The translations under genes and the position numbers were made by a program. The notes under the pieces were generated by a model. It worked only from the letters and a program-made list of their open reading frames with translations. It made no database searches and was not told the origin of the DNA. 64,000 nt of DNA from Parabacteroides timonensis (lineage in GTDB: Bacteria; Bacteroidota; Bacteroidia; Bacteroidales; Tannerellaceae), in contig NZ_LT669940.1 of the NCBI RefSeq assembly GCF_900128505.1, positions 232,489 to 296,488 on the forward strand. The letters run 5' to 3'. Positions 22,877 through 31,226 of the stretch are shown here, piece by piece; position 1 is the stretch's first letter, and the number at the start of each line of letters is the position of its first letter.

Positions 22877-22916
22877 AAGCCGTTATAATACCATATCAAA
22901 GGCATTCTAACGGCTT
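22877..22916 (-). terminator. Rho-independent terminator of the 72-aa gene
   Basis: On the minus strand AAGCCGTTA pairs with TAACGGCTT (arms 22908-22916 and 22877-22885) and is followed directly by TTTTTTATT. It lies 24 nt after the stop of the gene at 22940-23158, with the expected polarity and a good U-tract. Confidence 0.7.
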
Positions 22917-22939
22917 CTAATATTCAATGTAGTAACACT

Positions 22940-23158
22940 TTAACTTCCGCCTCTAATAAGGTGGGATTGCTTTATAATAGCTTTTCGGGTAGGCAAGGAC
23001 GTTCCATCACTTAAACCGGCATGTAGAAGGGTACTTTTCCTAATACCGATACGTTCTTCGTCCAATGTTTTGAATATGGCAGATATACTACCAAAGTAGA
23101 AATCTTTTTTCTCAAATATCAGGTGTACATGTATCACCTTTGTTTCTGTCTTTCCCAT
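22940..23158 (-). CDS. 72-aa protein near the phage control end
   Basis: A 72-aa protein beginning MGKTETKVIHVHLIFEKKDF, then YFGSISAIFKTLDEERIGIR. Similar short proteins (a strand, then YFGSISAIF, then a helix and an RKSTLL-type basic stretch) are widespread in Bacteroidales mobile elements and genomes; I know no function. It has its own terminator and sits between the repressor and the phage end, transcribed toward the repressor. A 14-bp dyad lies just upstream of its start and may be its operator. Confidence 0.65.
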   Translation of the reverse strand: MGKTETKVIHVHLIFEKKDFYFGSISAIFKTLDEERIGIRKSTLLHAGLSDGTSLPTRKAIIKQSHLIRGGS

Positions 23159-23182
23159 GCGTATTTGGAATTTTATTTTTGC

Positions 23183-23215
23183 AAAACTACCAAATAGTTA
23201 TTATTTGGTAGTTTT
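23183..23215. promoter_or_regulatory. Perfect 14-bp dyad upstream of the 72-aa gene
   Basis: AAAACTACCAAATA (23183-23196) and TATTTGGTAGTTTT (23202-23215) are perfect inverted arms with a 5-nt loop, 25 nt upstream of the ATG at 23158. On the minus strand the left arm overlaps TAGTTTTG (23182-23189), a TAnnTTTG-type -7 box, so the dyad looks like an operator over a promoter. No matching -33 box was found. Confidence 0.5.
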
Positions 23216-23420
23216 TATATCGTTAAACTTCCAAAACAGAAGAAAGAAAAAGAACACAAGAAATAAAACCGGCGAAACCTTATTTTGGGGCGTTCTGTCG
23301 GCTTTATTATTTATTTCGAGTAATGATAAGCAGAGTAAAGAAGAAAGTAAATGGCGGCCCGTATTTACCCTTAATAGAGGCTTCCGGGTGTAAAGCAGAA
23401 ATAAAGCAAAAGTAAAGCTC

Positions 23421-23563
23421 AAACCGTTTCGTTTTAAACCGGCGTTTGTGCTTTACCTCTCTGAAACGCCTATGAATAAAGGCTTTCCGTAGTGTTTTCA
23501 ATATTCAGAGTTAAACCGCTTCGTTCTGTGCCCCATAGAATAAATCGCTTTCTTTCGTTGCAT
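23421..23563. repeat. Candidate transposase-binding sites at the prophage end
   Basis: AAACCGTTTCGTTTT (23421-23435) and AAACCGCTTCGTTCT (23513-23527) match at 13 of 15 positions, and a looser copy ends at 23560. On the phage strand they read AACGAAACGG, recalling the CGAAA core of Mu transposase sites. After the last copy comes GCA; its complement gives a 5'-TG terminus, as Mu ends have. Candidate only. Confidence 0.4.
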
Positions 23564-23957
23564 AATCATTTAATTTTTTCTTGGTTAACACTTATACTAG
23601 TTTCTGAGAATTATTACGCTCAAATATAACTTTATTTTTTTTCTAAAATAAACAAATATAAAGAATTTAATTTATGAAAAACATGGCTTCCGTGTAAACT
23701 TGTTGTTTAATTTAATGAAAAACGCTGTTTTTATGTGTGGATTTTGGGTGGATGTACGGGCTTTACTGCTTGATAATAAGATGTCTATCTTCTATTTTTC
23801 AGAAACGTTGATTATTAAAGATGATGTAAAATCAGTCGGAGGGATTTTAGAAAAAGTTTATTCGTTCCAGCCGATTTTGAAGTATCTGGATAATGAAATG
23901 TTGCATGGGTATAAAAAGATTTTTTCTTATACCCGGCAACTTGTTATAGGAAGTCTA

Positions 23958-25649
23958 TTATTGAATGATATTTCCTTCTATCGTAACATTTTTACATTCC
24001 TGAGTCTTTATCAACTCATCTAAGGTGAAAGTTTTGGGAGTTAAGAACAGATTGTCTGTGATTTTCAGACCGTCGACCGATTTGGCCGAAACGGCATCGG
24101 CTCCTGTCAGTTGGAAACGGTTGTTCGAGATGGTGATGTTACGATGTACGTAGCCTCCATTTCGGTCGTTTTCGGGAGCAATGAAGATTACCGGAGCACC
24201 ACATTCGATGAAATTATTATTGCGGATGGTGACGTCGCGTGCCATGCCCGATTCAAACCAGCTACGAGCGTCGTCGGCGATCAGGATACCGCTCATTTGC
24301 ATCCGGAAGAAAGTGTTATTTTCTATAATCACTTTGCGGCGAGTAGATACCAGGATACCACGTGTGGGAATACGGGAGAAATAGTTACCACGGATAACGA
24401 CCTCAGGAGTATAAGTTACATTTTCGATGACAAGACCTTCTGTTTCTCTGAGCTCGGAGGTTATTGGTTTGTCGATGGTAACAATAATTTCCCGTTCATT
24501 TTTCATTTCGGCTTTTTTTATCCTGGCGGATGCGAGAGGCATCAGAGAGTGTGGCTGAATGAACTCAATCGTATTGCCCGGTAGGAATGATTGGAAACCA
24601 AACGTTTGATGATGCATATATCTGACAACAACCTGGTTGGAAGAAAGAAATTCTGTTACAGCCAGATGGGTTCCATGTATGTTGATAGGATCGTCGTGTG
24701 CCCCGGAGAAACGGGAGTTTTCGACGGTGATTTTTCCTTTACAGCCGGACATCTGTACGAAATCGGCAAAGCCGGCGCAGGTACGTCCACTTCCGGCTTC
24801 CGGTTCGAAAGTCATATTGCGGTAAGTAATGTTTTCGGACATTTGCCCGACAATGCCGAAATTCCCCAGGAAAGCCAGATGCAAGTTTTCTAATGTGACA
24901 TTTTTGCTATATTGGATCAATCCGCAAGCCTCGTCGCGTATGCCGTCGCGCATTTGGAAAGTTAATCCCGGCTGGGCTTGTGGAGTGCCATCGTATACGA
25001 AACGGAGTAAATTGGGTTCGAGCTCGATTGCTTTACGAAGGCCGGTGAGGGGTGACCAGCTGCGCCAAGTTATATCCTTTTCCGGGTCGTAACTCTGTGC
25101 GATACCGTCGGATAACGACCAGCTGTCGCCTACAAATGAGAATTTACCGTCATTAATCCGGTAGCGCGATTGCGGGTGGATACGTACGGTCATATGATGT
25201 TCGCCAACTTCGGTAACGGTCAGTTCCGGTACGGTTGGATCGGCCGCTGTAACAGTGAGGTTGCGGAATGTGATGTTTTCGCATTGGTCGATCACGAAGC
25301 TCGTCATTTCGCCATGTGTGATGAGATGGGCTCCTTTTCCGTCGATCGTGATGTTTTTTAATCCTTTCAGCCATAATCCGATATGCTTTGTCTGATCCGG
25401 ATTCTCTTTTTCGGATGTTGTGTTTGATATATGGTAAAGTATCTGCGACGAACTTTCCCTGTGGATGTTGTAGTTGGCATTTTGCAATTCGATAACAACT
25501 GCTTTCCCGTTGTAACTTCTTGCCTGCTCTACCGCTGCCTGGAGCTTCTTTGTCATATCCCCATTTTCGGGACTTACTTTAATAATATTTTGTGCCGTAG
25601 CAGTAAGCACAAAAAATGAACAAATGGTAAAAAGAATTGATTTTTTCAT
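23958..25649 (-). CDS. Secreted GH110 alpha-1,3-galactosidase
   Basis: A 563-aa protein with a signal peptide (MKKSILFTICSFFVLTATAQ) and a right-handed parallel beta-helix made of repeated ITFRNLTV/VTIRNNNF-type coils. The block FVQMSGCKGKITVENSRF followed by SGAHDDPINIHGTHL is characteristic of GH110, the Bacteroides family that removes terminal alpha-1,3-galactose of blood group B and linear alpha-Gal epitopes. Length is as usual. It has a strong promoter at 25688-25719 and no co-oriented partner nearby, so it is monocistronic. The prophage lies just beyond its 3' end. Subfamily (branched versus linear substrates) cannot be judged by eye. Confidence 0.85.
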   Translation of the reverse strand: MKKSILFTICSFFVLTATAQNIIKVSPENGDMTKKLQAAVEQARSYNGKAVVIELQNANYNIHRESSSQILYHISNTTSEKENPDQTKHIGLWLKGLKNITIDGKGAHLITHGEMTSFVIDQCENITFRNLTVTAADPTVPELTVTEVGEHHMTVRIHPQSRYRINDGKFSFVGDSWSLSDGIAQSYDPEKDITWRSWSPLTGLRKAIELEPNLLRFVYDGTPQAQPGLTFQMRDGIRDEACGLIQYSKNVTLENLHLAFLGNFGIVGQMSENITYRNMTFEPEAGSGRTCAGFADFVQMSGCKGKITVENSRFSGAHDDPINIHGTHLAVTEFLSSNQVVVRYMHHQTFGFQSFLPGNTIEFIQPHSLMPLASARIKKAEMKNEREIIVTIDKPITSELRETEGLVIENVTYTPEVVIRGNYFSRIPTRGILVSTRRKVIIENNTFFRMQMSGILIADDARSWFESGMARDVTIRNNNFIECGAPVIFIAPENDRNGGYVHRNITISNNRFQLTGADAVSAKSVDGLKITDNLFLTPKTFTLDELIKTQECKNVTIEGNIIQ

Positions 25650-25687
25650 GGTATTTTTGTCTAATTGAATTAAAAACTACATTAGTA

Positions 25688-25719
25688 CAAATGTATAGGA
25701 TTGGACTTTGTCTACCAAA
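25688..25719 (-). promoter_or_regulatory. Promoter of the GH110 gene
   Basis: Minus strand: TTTG (25716-25719), a 20-nt spacer and TACATTTG (25688-25695), both boxes exact. Predicted start about 25681, giving a leader of about 30 nt. Confidence 0.7.
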
Positions 25720-25759
25720 TTAAACCAGATAAAAATGAATTCGTAAATAGCTGTATATC

Positions 25760-26916
25760 TTACTTAAAATAAAATTTTACCAGACATAAATTATCATCTT
25801 CCTGTATGTCTTTTATTTTTGTAATTTCTTCTGCGGAAAGACTTTCTTTATATGCATCGATCTCTTCAGGTGAAATAATACTGACCATATATTCGTCTGT
25901 AAAAATGCGAGTATTCTTTATTTTGGCGCCGCCAGTCAGCGTGTCGAATACATACGATTTACCATCTTTTTTTCGGTAAAAGACGTTACGCCATTTGTCG
26001 ATGCTCCAACTTTCCAATACAGTATAATAATATTCTTTGTTTTGATACTGACAAGAGAAGTAATAAGGAATTTCAAGCGTTTCTGTCAGTTGTGGGAATA
26101 TATTCGGATCTTCTTTCACTCTTTCTTTATAGGGGACTAAATCCAGATTTTCACTCCCAAAATCCCATGTATATGCCAGCTCTACCGTGTCTTTAGTAAA
26201 TCGATAGACTTCATTTGCAAACTGAGTTGAAAAATAGTTTTCGCCTTTGTATTGATAAAATACGTCAATACACATATTGCTCATGAATGTGTTGTCTGTA
26301 TCTTTCCAGAACCCTCCAACGGTTTTACCTGTGTTCATATCATAAAATGTAACTTTGTCATCCGGTGGTCCGAACAGTGTCCAATAAGCGATAAGCCCAT
26401 TGTCGATTTCTATCATATCCTGTTGGCCTCCAATTGGCAAAATGTCTTTTTTTATAAAGTTCCCTTCCATATTGTAGGTATATATGGCTCCCATTGGACT
26501 TAACATATAAATTAGTTTTTTTCTGGTTTGGTTATCATTTCGTAAATCAGATGATATTCATCAGGACCATTCCCATTCTTATCTATCTTATATAAAAAAG
26601 AGCCTTGTTTATTGAAACAATATAAAATAGACTGCTGAGTGTCAAGGATATAATATTGGTCTTTATATTCTGTTATTCTTCCTATTGTTTTAATTAAGCA
26701 TTGATCGGATGTCTCTAAAGGTATAATTTTTATATCTTTAAATAGAGTGGAAGCCGTTAATTCTTCAGGTTTGAGAGGAACAGATAATATATTTTGTTTA
26801 GACTCGTTACTTTTTTCTTTGCAGGAAGGAAATAACAAGCAGAGAAGAACTATGATAAAAATGTTTGTAGCTTTGATAAGGAATAGATTTCTCTTATTTG
26901 CAGAATGTTTTTTCAT
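25760..26916 (-). pseudogene. 6-bladed beta-propeller lipoprotein, frame-broken at a poly-A tract
   Basis: The first frame starts MKKHSANKRNLFLIKATNIF (ATG 26916) with a lipobox ending FPSC, and runs to NGNGPDEYHLIYEMITKPEK, where seven A residues (26522-26516 on the minus strand) lead into TAA. In the neighbouring frame translation continues LIYMLSPMGAIYTYNMEG to 25760, exactly where a BF3164/6-bladed propeller protein would continue. Eight A residues would restore PEKKLIYML; the tract also reads A_AAA_AAC, a slippery heptamer just before the stop. So it is either a pseudogene, a phase-variable gene, a frameshifted gene or a sequencing slip. Intact it would be about 385 aa, normal for the family. 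Confidence 0.75.
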
Positions 26917-27026
26917 GATAATTCTCTGTTTTTGTTTACTTTGCAAATGAAGTTAATTCTTTGTACTAAATGAAATATTTGTCGTGCAATTATTAATTTT
27001 GGATTGTTAATACAGAAAGTGCAATT

Positions 27027-27911
27027 ATGGAACAGCTAGAAAACAAGCCTGGATTTTTCCAGAAAATCAGAAACAAGATCAACGCTTTTCTTCATAACAA
27101 GAAATTGAAGGAGAAGCTATATATTATTATATTCGAATCAGATACTCCTAAAGGGAAGTTGTTTGATGTTTTTCTTATTGGGTTTATCATTGCTAGCGTG
27201 TTGGTGGTGATATTGGAGAGTGTCGTGACCTTTTCCGATCGTTTCAAGCTGATCCTTCAGATACTGGAATATGTGTTTACTGCTTTCTTTACTTTCGAAT
27301 ATCTGGTGCGGATTTATTGTAGCCCTAAACCGAAGAAATATATATTCAGCTTTTTCGGAATTGTGGATTTACTGGCTACATTGCCTTTGTATCTTGGCTT
27401 TTTCTTTAGGGGGGCACGTTACCTGTTAATTATAAGAACTTTCCGTTTGATCCGGGTGTTTCGTGTGTTCAAGTTGTTTAATTTCCTGGAAGAGGGGAAT
27501 TTGTTGCTGGTGTCTTTGCGGCTGAGTAGTCGGAAGATCTTTGTGTTTTTCTTTTTTGTCCTTATCCTGGTTACTTCGATTGGGACGATCATGTTTATGG
27601 TCGAGGGTACGCAACCGGATACCCAATTCAATAATATACCCAATTGTATTTATTGGGCGATAGTTACCATGACAACGGTCGGTTATGGAGATATAACGCC
27701 TGTTACCCCTGTCGGACGTTTTATCTCGGCTTGCGTGATGCTGATAGGTTATACGATCATTGCAGTCCCGACGGGGATCGTTTCGGCTACGATGATGAAA
27801 GAGCATCGCAAACGTAGTCTGTTGCAATGTCCCCATTGTTTCCGGACAGGACATGAAGAAGAAGCTAAGTTCTGCAAGTATTGTGGAGGAAAGCTAGATG
27901 ATACAAAATAA
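27027..27911 (+). CDS. Voltage-gated-type potassium channel with C-terminal zinc ribbon
   Basis: A 294-aa inner-membrane protein with six membrane segments. S4 has regularly spaced arginines (RTFRLIRVFRVFKL, about 137-150), the pore carries the selectivity filter TMTTVGYGD (Val218-Asp222), and S6 follows (VMLIGYTIIAVPTGIVSA). It would conduct K+ and respond to membrane potential. After S6 comes a short tail with a zinc ribbon, LLQCPHCFRTG and AKFCKYCGGKL (Cys268, 271, 283, 286), instead of an RCK domain. Monocistronic; it diverges from the broken lipoprotein gene. Confidence 0.85.
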   Translation: MEQLENKPGFFQKIRNKINAFLHNKKLKEKLYIIIFESDTPKGKLFDVFLIGFIIASVLVVILESVVTFSDRFKLILQILEYVFTAFFTFEYLVRIYCSPKPKKYIFSFFGIVDLLATLPLYLGFFFRGARYLLIIRTFRLIRVFRVFKLFNFLEEGNLLLVSLRLSSRKIFVFFFFVLILVTSIGTIMFMVEGTQPDTQFNNIPNCIYWAIVTMTTVGYGDITPVTPVGRFISACVMLIGYTIIAVPTGIVSATMMKEHRKRSLLQCPHCFRTGHEEEAKFCKYCGGKLDDTK

Positions 27912-27974
27912 AATTGGTCAACTTTCTTATCGTTTTAACTAGCGCGTTTCGTGAATATTTTTATATTTGCGCAT

Positions 27975-28181
27975 ATGAAAACACTATTAGCCACTATTGT
28001 AGCAGCATTGCTTATCACTATTCTGTTTTGTGCCGGAGGATATAGCTTATACCGTATTGAAGCTGATCCGACATTGTTTATTCTCGTTTTGGGGATTGCC
28101 TGGGCTGTTTCGCTCTGGCTGCTTTTTTCCACCGTGTTCAGTAAAAAGCGAAAGAGATCTATTTCTTTTTTAAGGCATTGA
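27975..28181 (+). CDS. Small two-helix membrane protein
   Basis: A 68-aa protein, MKTLLATIVAALLITILFCA onward, with two hydrophobic helices (about 4-25 and 33-53) and a basic tail (SKKRKRSISFLRH). TATATTTG (27962-27969), an exact -7 box, ends only five bases before the ATG, so if used the mRNA would be nearly leaderless; an upstream in-frame GTG at 27951 would place the box inside the coding region. Its 3' end overlaps a converging lipoprotein gene by 23 nt. Function unknown. Confidence 0.55.
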   Translation: MKTLLATIVAALLITILFCAGGYSLYRIEADPTLFILVLGIAWAVSLWLLFSTVFSKKRKRSISFLRH

Positions 28182-29247
28182 TCCCGGAAAGATCAAATGA
28201 ACATAATCCGAAATCATCTTCATAACTGAAACCGATCAATTGCTTGTCATCTTCGCTGATACAGATGTTCATCAGGTTGATATCTGTTTCCAGTTGACAG
28301 ACAGGATTACCTTCCCAGTCGTAGATGAGAATATGTCGGGCACGTAAAACATCTTCAAGGCCTCCCTCTGTTTTCTTATTCCAATATTTTCCTGAATATA
28401 GAATGTAGATGAAATTATTCGTAGTCTTCATATCCAGGCTACCGAAAATGTCGTCCTTTTCATGTGAGGTCCCGAATCCTCCGGGGATATTTATGTCTTT
28501 ATATTTTGCATAAATTTCATGCCTTAAAGCAATGGGGCGTATACTGTCTTTTCCTATTTCGTAGATATCCAGAATGACCCCGTTGCGTGTCGCGAAAGCT
28601 ATTCGTCCGTTTTGTCGGTTTCCAGCCATTGAACCTTGGTAGGCGAACATTTTGAGTGCGTTGGATAATTCTATCCCGTCGTTGGGGAAATCTCCGAACG
28701 AACGTATTACCTGACCTTGCCGATCGAGCAAAGTGTATCGCTCGTCCGCTTTGTTTTCATATTTATAGTTGAAAAGCGATGTGATGAAAAAGGTATCGAG
28801 GCGGATTACATTAAAAGGAGTATTGTCGATCTTTAAGGAAGACAGTCTTTTACCGGAGGGGGACAAATTATGTATTTTACGTGTTCTGCTATCAATAGCC
28901 AGAATCGAGCCGTCGGGCTCTTTTTCAGAAATTTGTAAAAATAGAAAATCATCCGGCCCTTCTCCTAACCGGGCGATAGACACAACGCTGTCTGCATTGT
29001 AATAAATCTTATCGATAAGAGATTCCCCTTTAAAATTATCCTTAATGAGGAATCCTTCTTTTTCGTATAATATCATATTTCCCTGGGACGGTAATTTTTC
29101 AGGTGTAATATTCAACTTTTTGTGTTTGATTGAGTATACTTCCGAAAAATGATTGAATGGTATATCTTTTGTGGATTTTTGGGAACCGGAAGAACAAGAG
29201 ATAAGGCATCCGAAGAGGATAAAGTATATAATGTGATGAATTTTCAT
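28159..29247 (-). CDS. BF3164-like 6-bladed beta-propeller lipoprotein
   Basis: A 362-aa protein with a lipoprotein signal (MKIHHIIYFILFGCLISCSS, Cys18) and repeated propeller blades: VVSIARLGEGPDDFLFLQIS, then ILAIDSRTRKIHNLSPSG, then IPGGFGTSHEKDDIFGSLDM. The GEGPDDF phrase is the hallmark of this Bacteroidales family (TolB-like/BF3164). Function is unknown; the fold suggests periplasmic or surface binding. A 42-aa single-helix peptide is encoded immediately upstream with one base between. It is intact, unlike its broken relative at 25760-26916. Confidence 0.8.
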   Translation of the reverse strand: MKIHHIIYFILFGCLISCSSGSQKSTKDIPFNHFSEVYSIKHKKLNITPEKLPSQGNMILYEKEGFLIKDNFKGESLIDKIYYNADSVVSIARLGEGPDDFLFLQISEKEPDGSILAIDSRTRKIHNLSPSGKRLSSLKIDNTPFNVIRLDTFFITSLFNYKYENKADERYTLLDRQGQVIRSFGDFPNDGIELSNALKMFAYQGSMAGNRQNGRIAFATRNGVILDIYEIGKDSIRPIALRHEIYAKYKDINIPGGFGTSHEKDDIFGSLDMKTTNNFIYILYSGKYWNKKTEGGLEDVLRARHILIYDWEGNPVCQLETDINLMNICISEDDKQLIGFSYEDDFGLCSFDLSGINALKKK

Positions 29248-29248
29248 A

Positions 29249-29377
29249 TCAATCTTTTGATTTACTGTTTATATCTTTCAACGTATCTTTTATAACGTAC
29301 CATATAACGCAGACGATCATGACCAGCATGATGGCACTGCCGCCTACACTGATTATTGTTTTTATGTATTGATCCAT
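29249..29377 (-). CDS. 42-aa single-span membrane peptide
   Basis: Translated by hand: MDQYIKTIISVGGSAIMLVM, then IVCVIWYVIKDTLKDINSKS and two more residues. It has one membrane helix (about 8-29) and a charged C-terminal tail. Its TGA (29251-29249) is one base before the lipoprotein ATG (29247), so the two are surely co-transcribed and coupled. BF3164-like lipoproteins are often preceded by tiny exported peptides; this one has no cleavage site and looks membrane-resident. Function unknown. Confidence 0.6.
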   Translation of the reverse strand: MDQYIKTIISVGGSAIMLVMIVCVIWYVIKDTLKDINSKSKD

Positions 29378-29492
29378 CTTTTGAAAGGCATTAGGTTTAT
29401 AGATATAGTTACTACTTGCTAAAGATAGGCATAAGAATATTAATAATTGGGTTATCCGCGGAATAATTATATTGCCGTGAAAAGAAAAATAG

Positions 29493-29521
29493 TTGTTGTG
29501 GTCTAATATTGTTTATATTTG
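29493..29521 (+). promoter_or_regulatory. Promoter of the sulfatase gene
   Basis: TATATTTG (29514-29521) is an exact -7 box with TTG (29493-29495) 18 nt upstream. A start near 29528 gives a leader of about 85 nt, which contains a 12-codon frame beginning at 29529 (MDGDREYDLRLL) of doubtful meaning. Confidence 0.6.
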
Positions 29522-29611
29522 CGGTGTTATGGATGGAGATCGGGAATATGATTTACGATTATTATGAACATTGTATTGGCACAGAATCCCAATTACAAAT
29601 AACATTAAGAT

Positions 29612-31150
29612 ATGAACAAGTTAATCAATAATCGCGGACTGTTTCTTTCCTTAGGAAGCTTGGTCGCTTTTAGCAGTTGCGCTCAACAACAAGCGCAAGA
29701 TCAGAAGAAACCTAATATCGTCTTTATCTTTGCAGACGATATGGGATATGGGGATGTATCGGCGTTGAATGAGAATTCGAAGCTGAAGACAACGAATATC
29801 GACCGGATTGCCAATGAAGGGGTGATATTTACGGATGCCCATTCCAGTTCGTCTGTCAGTACCCCATCCCGGTACAGCCTGTTGACAGGGCGGTATAACT
29901 GGCGGTCGGATCTGAAGGACGGTGTCCTGTATGGTTACGACAAGGCACTTATCCCGCAGGATCGCCGGACGATTGCGAATGTCCTGGGAGAATGCGGTTA
30001 TCAGACTGCTGCTATCGGTAAGTGGCATCTGGGGTGGGACTGGAATAATATCGAGGCAGGGCCGGAAAACGTCGATTTCAGTCAGCCGATCACTAACGGG
30101 CCGACTACGCGTGGCTTCGACTATTATTATGGGATCTCGGCATCTCTCGATATGGCTCCTTACGTATATGTGGAAAATGACAAGGTTACGGCTTTGCCCG
30201 ACCGGGAGACAGTCAATACCGGCATGGGATTCTGGCGTAAAGGACCGACCGGAGCGGATTTCGATCATGAGCAGACACTTCCGCACCTGATCGATAAGGC
30301 GGTAGGTTATATCCACGACAAGTCGAAGGAGGATAAACCTTTCTACCTGTATCTGCCGTTGCCAGCCCCTCATACCCCGATTCTTCCGATCAAGGAATAC
30401 CAGGGCAAATCCGGCCTTAACCCTTACGGAGATTTTGTTTTGATGGTGGACGATATGGTTGGTAAGGTGATGAAAGCGTTGAAAGATGCGGGTGTCGAAG
30501 AGAATACGATCATCGTTTTCAGTACGGATAACGGTTGCAGCCCGCAGGCTAAATTCGATGAACTTCAGGAGAAAGGGCATTATCCCAGTTATATCTATCG
30601 CGGACATAAGGCCGACCTGTTTGACGGTGGCCACCGTATCCCTTGCGTAGTGAGATGGCCGGCTCAGATAAAGCCTCATGTGGTCGACCAGACCATTTGC
30701 CTGACGGATTTCTTCGCTACATTTGCCGCTGTTGCCGATTACCAGTTGAAGGATACGGAAGGAGAGGACAGTTATAATATCCTGCCTTTATTGTTGAACG
30801 AAAAAGAAAGCAATGTGATCCGTGAAGCGACTGTTCATCATTCTATAAACGGTGAATTTACAATCCGTAAGGGGGATTGGAAATTGTTGTTATCACCGAG
30901 CTCCGGCGGATGGAGTTTCCCGAAGCCGGGTACGGATGACGAGGTGATCAAAACGCTGCCGCTTGTTCAGTTGTACAATATGAAGGAAGATCCCGCAGAA
31001 ACAAACAACGTTTATGCCGAACATCCGGAGATTGTAAAAGAACTGAAAGACCTGATGGTGAAATACGTCAAAGATGGTCGCAGCACTCCGGGGACTCCCC
31101 AGAAGAATGATGGGCCCGAAGTCTGGAAGCAGTTGAGCTGGATGGAATAG
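29612..31150 (+). CDS. Exported sulfatase (Ser-type formylglycine site)
   Basis: A 512-aa lipoprotein-type (Cys23) S1 sulfatase. It has the metal-binding start PNIVFIFADDMGYGDVSALN, and the active-site signature STPSRYSLLTGR, where Ser83 would be oxidised to formylglycine by an anaerobic (AtsB-type) maturase. Further hallmarks are IGKWHLGW and IVFSTDNGCSP, and RGHKADLFDGGHRIPCVVRW near the substrate pocket. It would remove sulfate esters from glycans such as mucin or glycosaminoglycan ends. It precedes two fucosidase genes, separated from them by a terminator, so the enzymes form a functional cluster more than an operon. Exact sulfate position cannot be told. Confidence 0.88.
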   Translation: MNKLINNRGLFLSLGSLVAFSSCAQQQAQDQKKPNIVFIFADDMGYGDVSALNENSKLKTTNIDRIANEGVIFTDAHSSSSVSTPSRYSLLTGRYNWRSDLKDGVLYGYDKALIPQDRRTIANVLGECGYQTAAIGKWHLGWDWNNIEAGPENVDFSQPITNGPTTRGFDYYYGISASLDMAPYVYVENDKVTALPDRETVNTGMGFWRKGPTGADFDHEQTLPHLIDKAVGYIHDKSKEDKPFYLYLPLPAPHTPILPIKEYQGKSGLNPYGDFVLMVDDMVGKVMKALKDAGVEENTIIVFSTDNGCSPQAKFDELQEKGHYPSYIYRGHKADLFDGGHRIPCVVRWPAQIKPHVVDQTICLTDFFATFAAVADYQLKDTEGEDSYNILPLLLNEKESNVIREATVHHSINGEFTIRKGDWKLLLSPSSGGWSFPKPGTDDEVIKTLPLVQLYNMKEDPAETNNVYAEHPEIVKELKDLMVKYVKDGRSTPGTPQKNDGPEVWKQLSWME

Positions 31151-31171
31151 ATCATCGGATCTTGATTATAT

Positions 31172-31210
31172 ATATCCCGGATAGTAACCTTATTATCCGG
31201 GATATTTTTT
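31172..31210 (+). terminator. Rho-independent terminator of the sulfatase gene
   Basis: ATATCCCGGATA (31172-31183) pairs perfectly with TATCCGGGATAT (31194-31205), followed by TTTTTT, 21 nt after the sulfatase stop. Confidence 0.85.
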
Positions 31211-31226
31211 GTCTGTTTGCCTGGTA

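Larger units (their letters stand above)
22563..22939. other. Intergenic region with hairpins and short direct repeats
   Basis: This 377-nt stretch has no convincing gene. It holds two hairpins with related stems (GGCTT/AAGCC cores), and at 22768-22840 an AT-rich array of near-tandem elements around TTTTGTAAGT and GTGTTTTA-like steps. Such arrays near a Mu end can be enhancer or transposase sites, but no consensus could be tested here. Confidence 0.35.
1..23563. mobile_element. Mu-like transposable prophage, right part with control end (left part outside window)
   Basis: A DDE transposase, a MuB-like ATPase, gp16/DUF1018, DUF3164, a DUF935 portal, MuF, gp36-like and gp37-like genes together define a Mu-type phage that replicates by transposition. 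No integrase is present. The repressor is transcribed toward the right end and the transposase away from it, which is the Mu attL layout, so the c-end of the prophage lies right of 22562. The exact end is not proven. A series of AACGAA-type repeats stops at about 23560 and the CA at 23562-23563 would read as 5'-TG on the phage strand. The opposite end, the rest of the tail genes and any tail-fibre diversification are left of base 1. Family placement is confident; the boundary is an inference. Confidence 0.85.
23159..23957. other. Non-coding stretch holding the prophage-chromosome boundary
   Basis: No gene is convincing in these 799 nt. An open frame at 23700-24023 (+) has host-like wording but runs into the end of the GH110 gene and is probably chance. 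The left part holds related AAACCG motifs (23421-23435, 23513-23527) and AAATCGCTTTCTTTCGTT (23543-23560). The right part is AT-rich with a hairpin at 23907-23934 (GGGTATAA...TTATACCC), perhaps ending GH110 transcription. Confidence 0.4.

Noticed and set aside
23157..23393. 78-codon plus-strand frame near the phage end
   Set aside because: It runs through the 14-bp dyad and has a basic, Asn/Lys-rich composition without a recognisable domain. I could not separate it from chance.
23700..24023. 107-codon frame between prophage and GH110
   Set aside because: Its 3' part lies inside the GH110 coding end, it has no RBS or promoter, and its composition fits AT-rich intergenic DNA. A host remnant is possible but unsupported.
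29651..30679. Minus-strand frame (342 codons) opposite the sulfatase
   Set aside because: Shadow of the sulfatase; no signal, no motif, no promoter.
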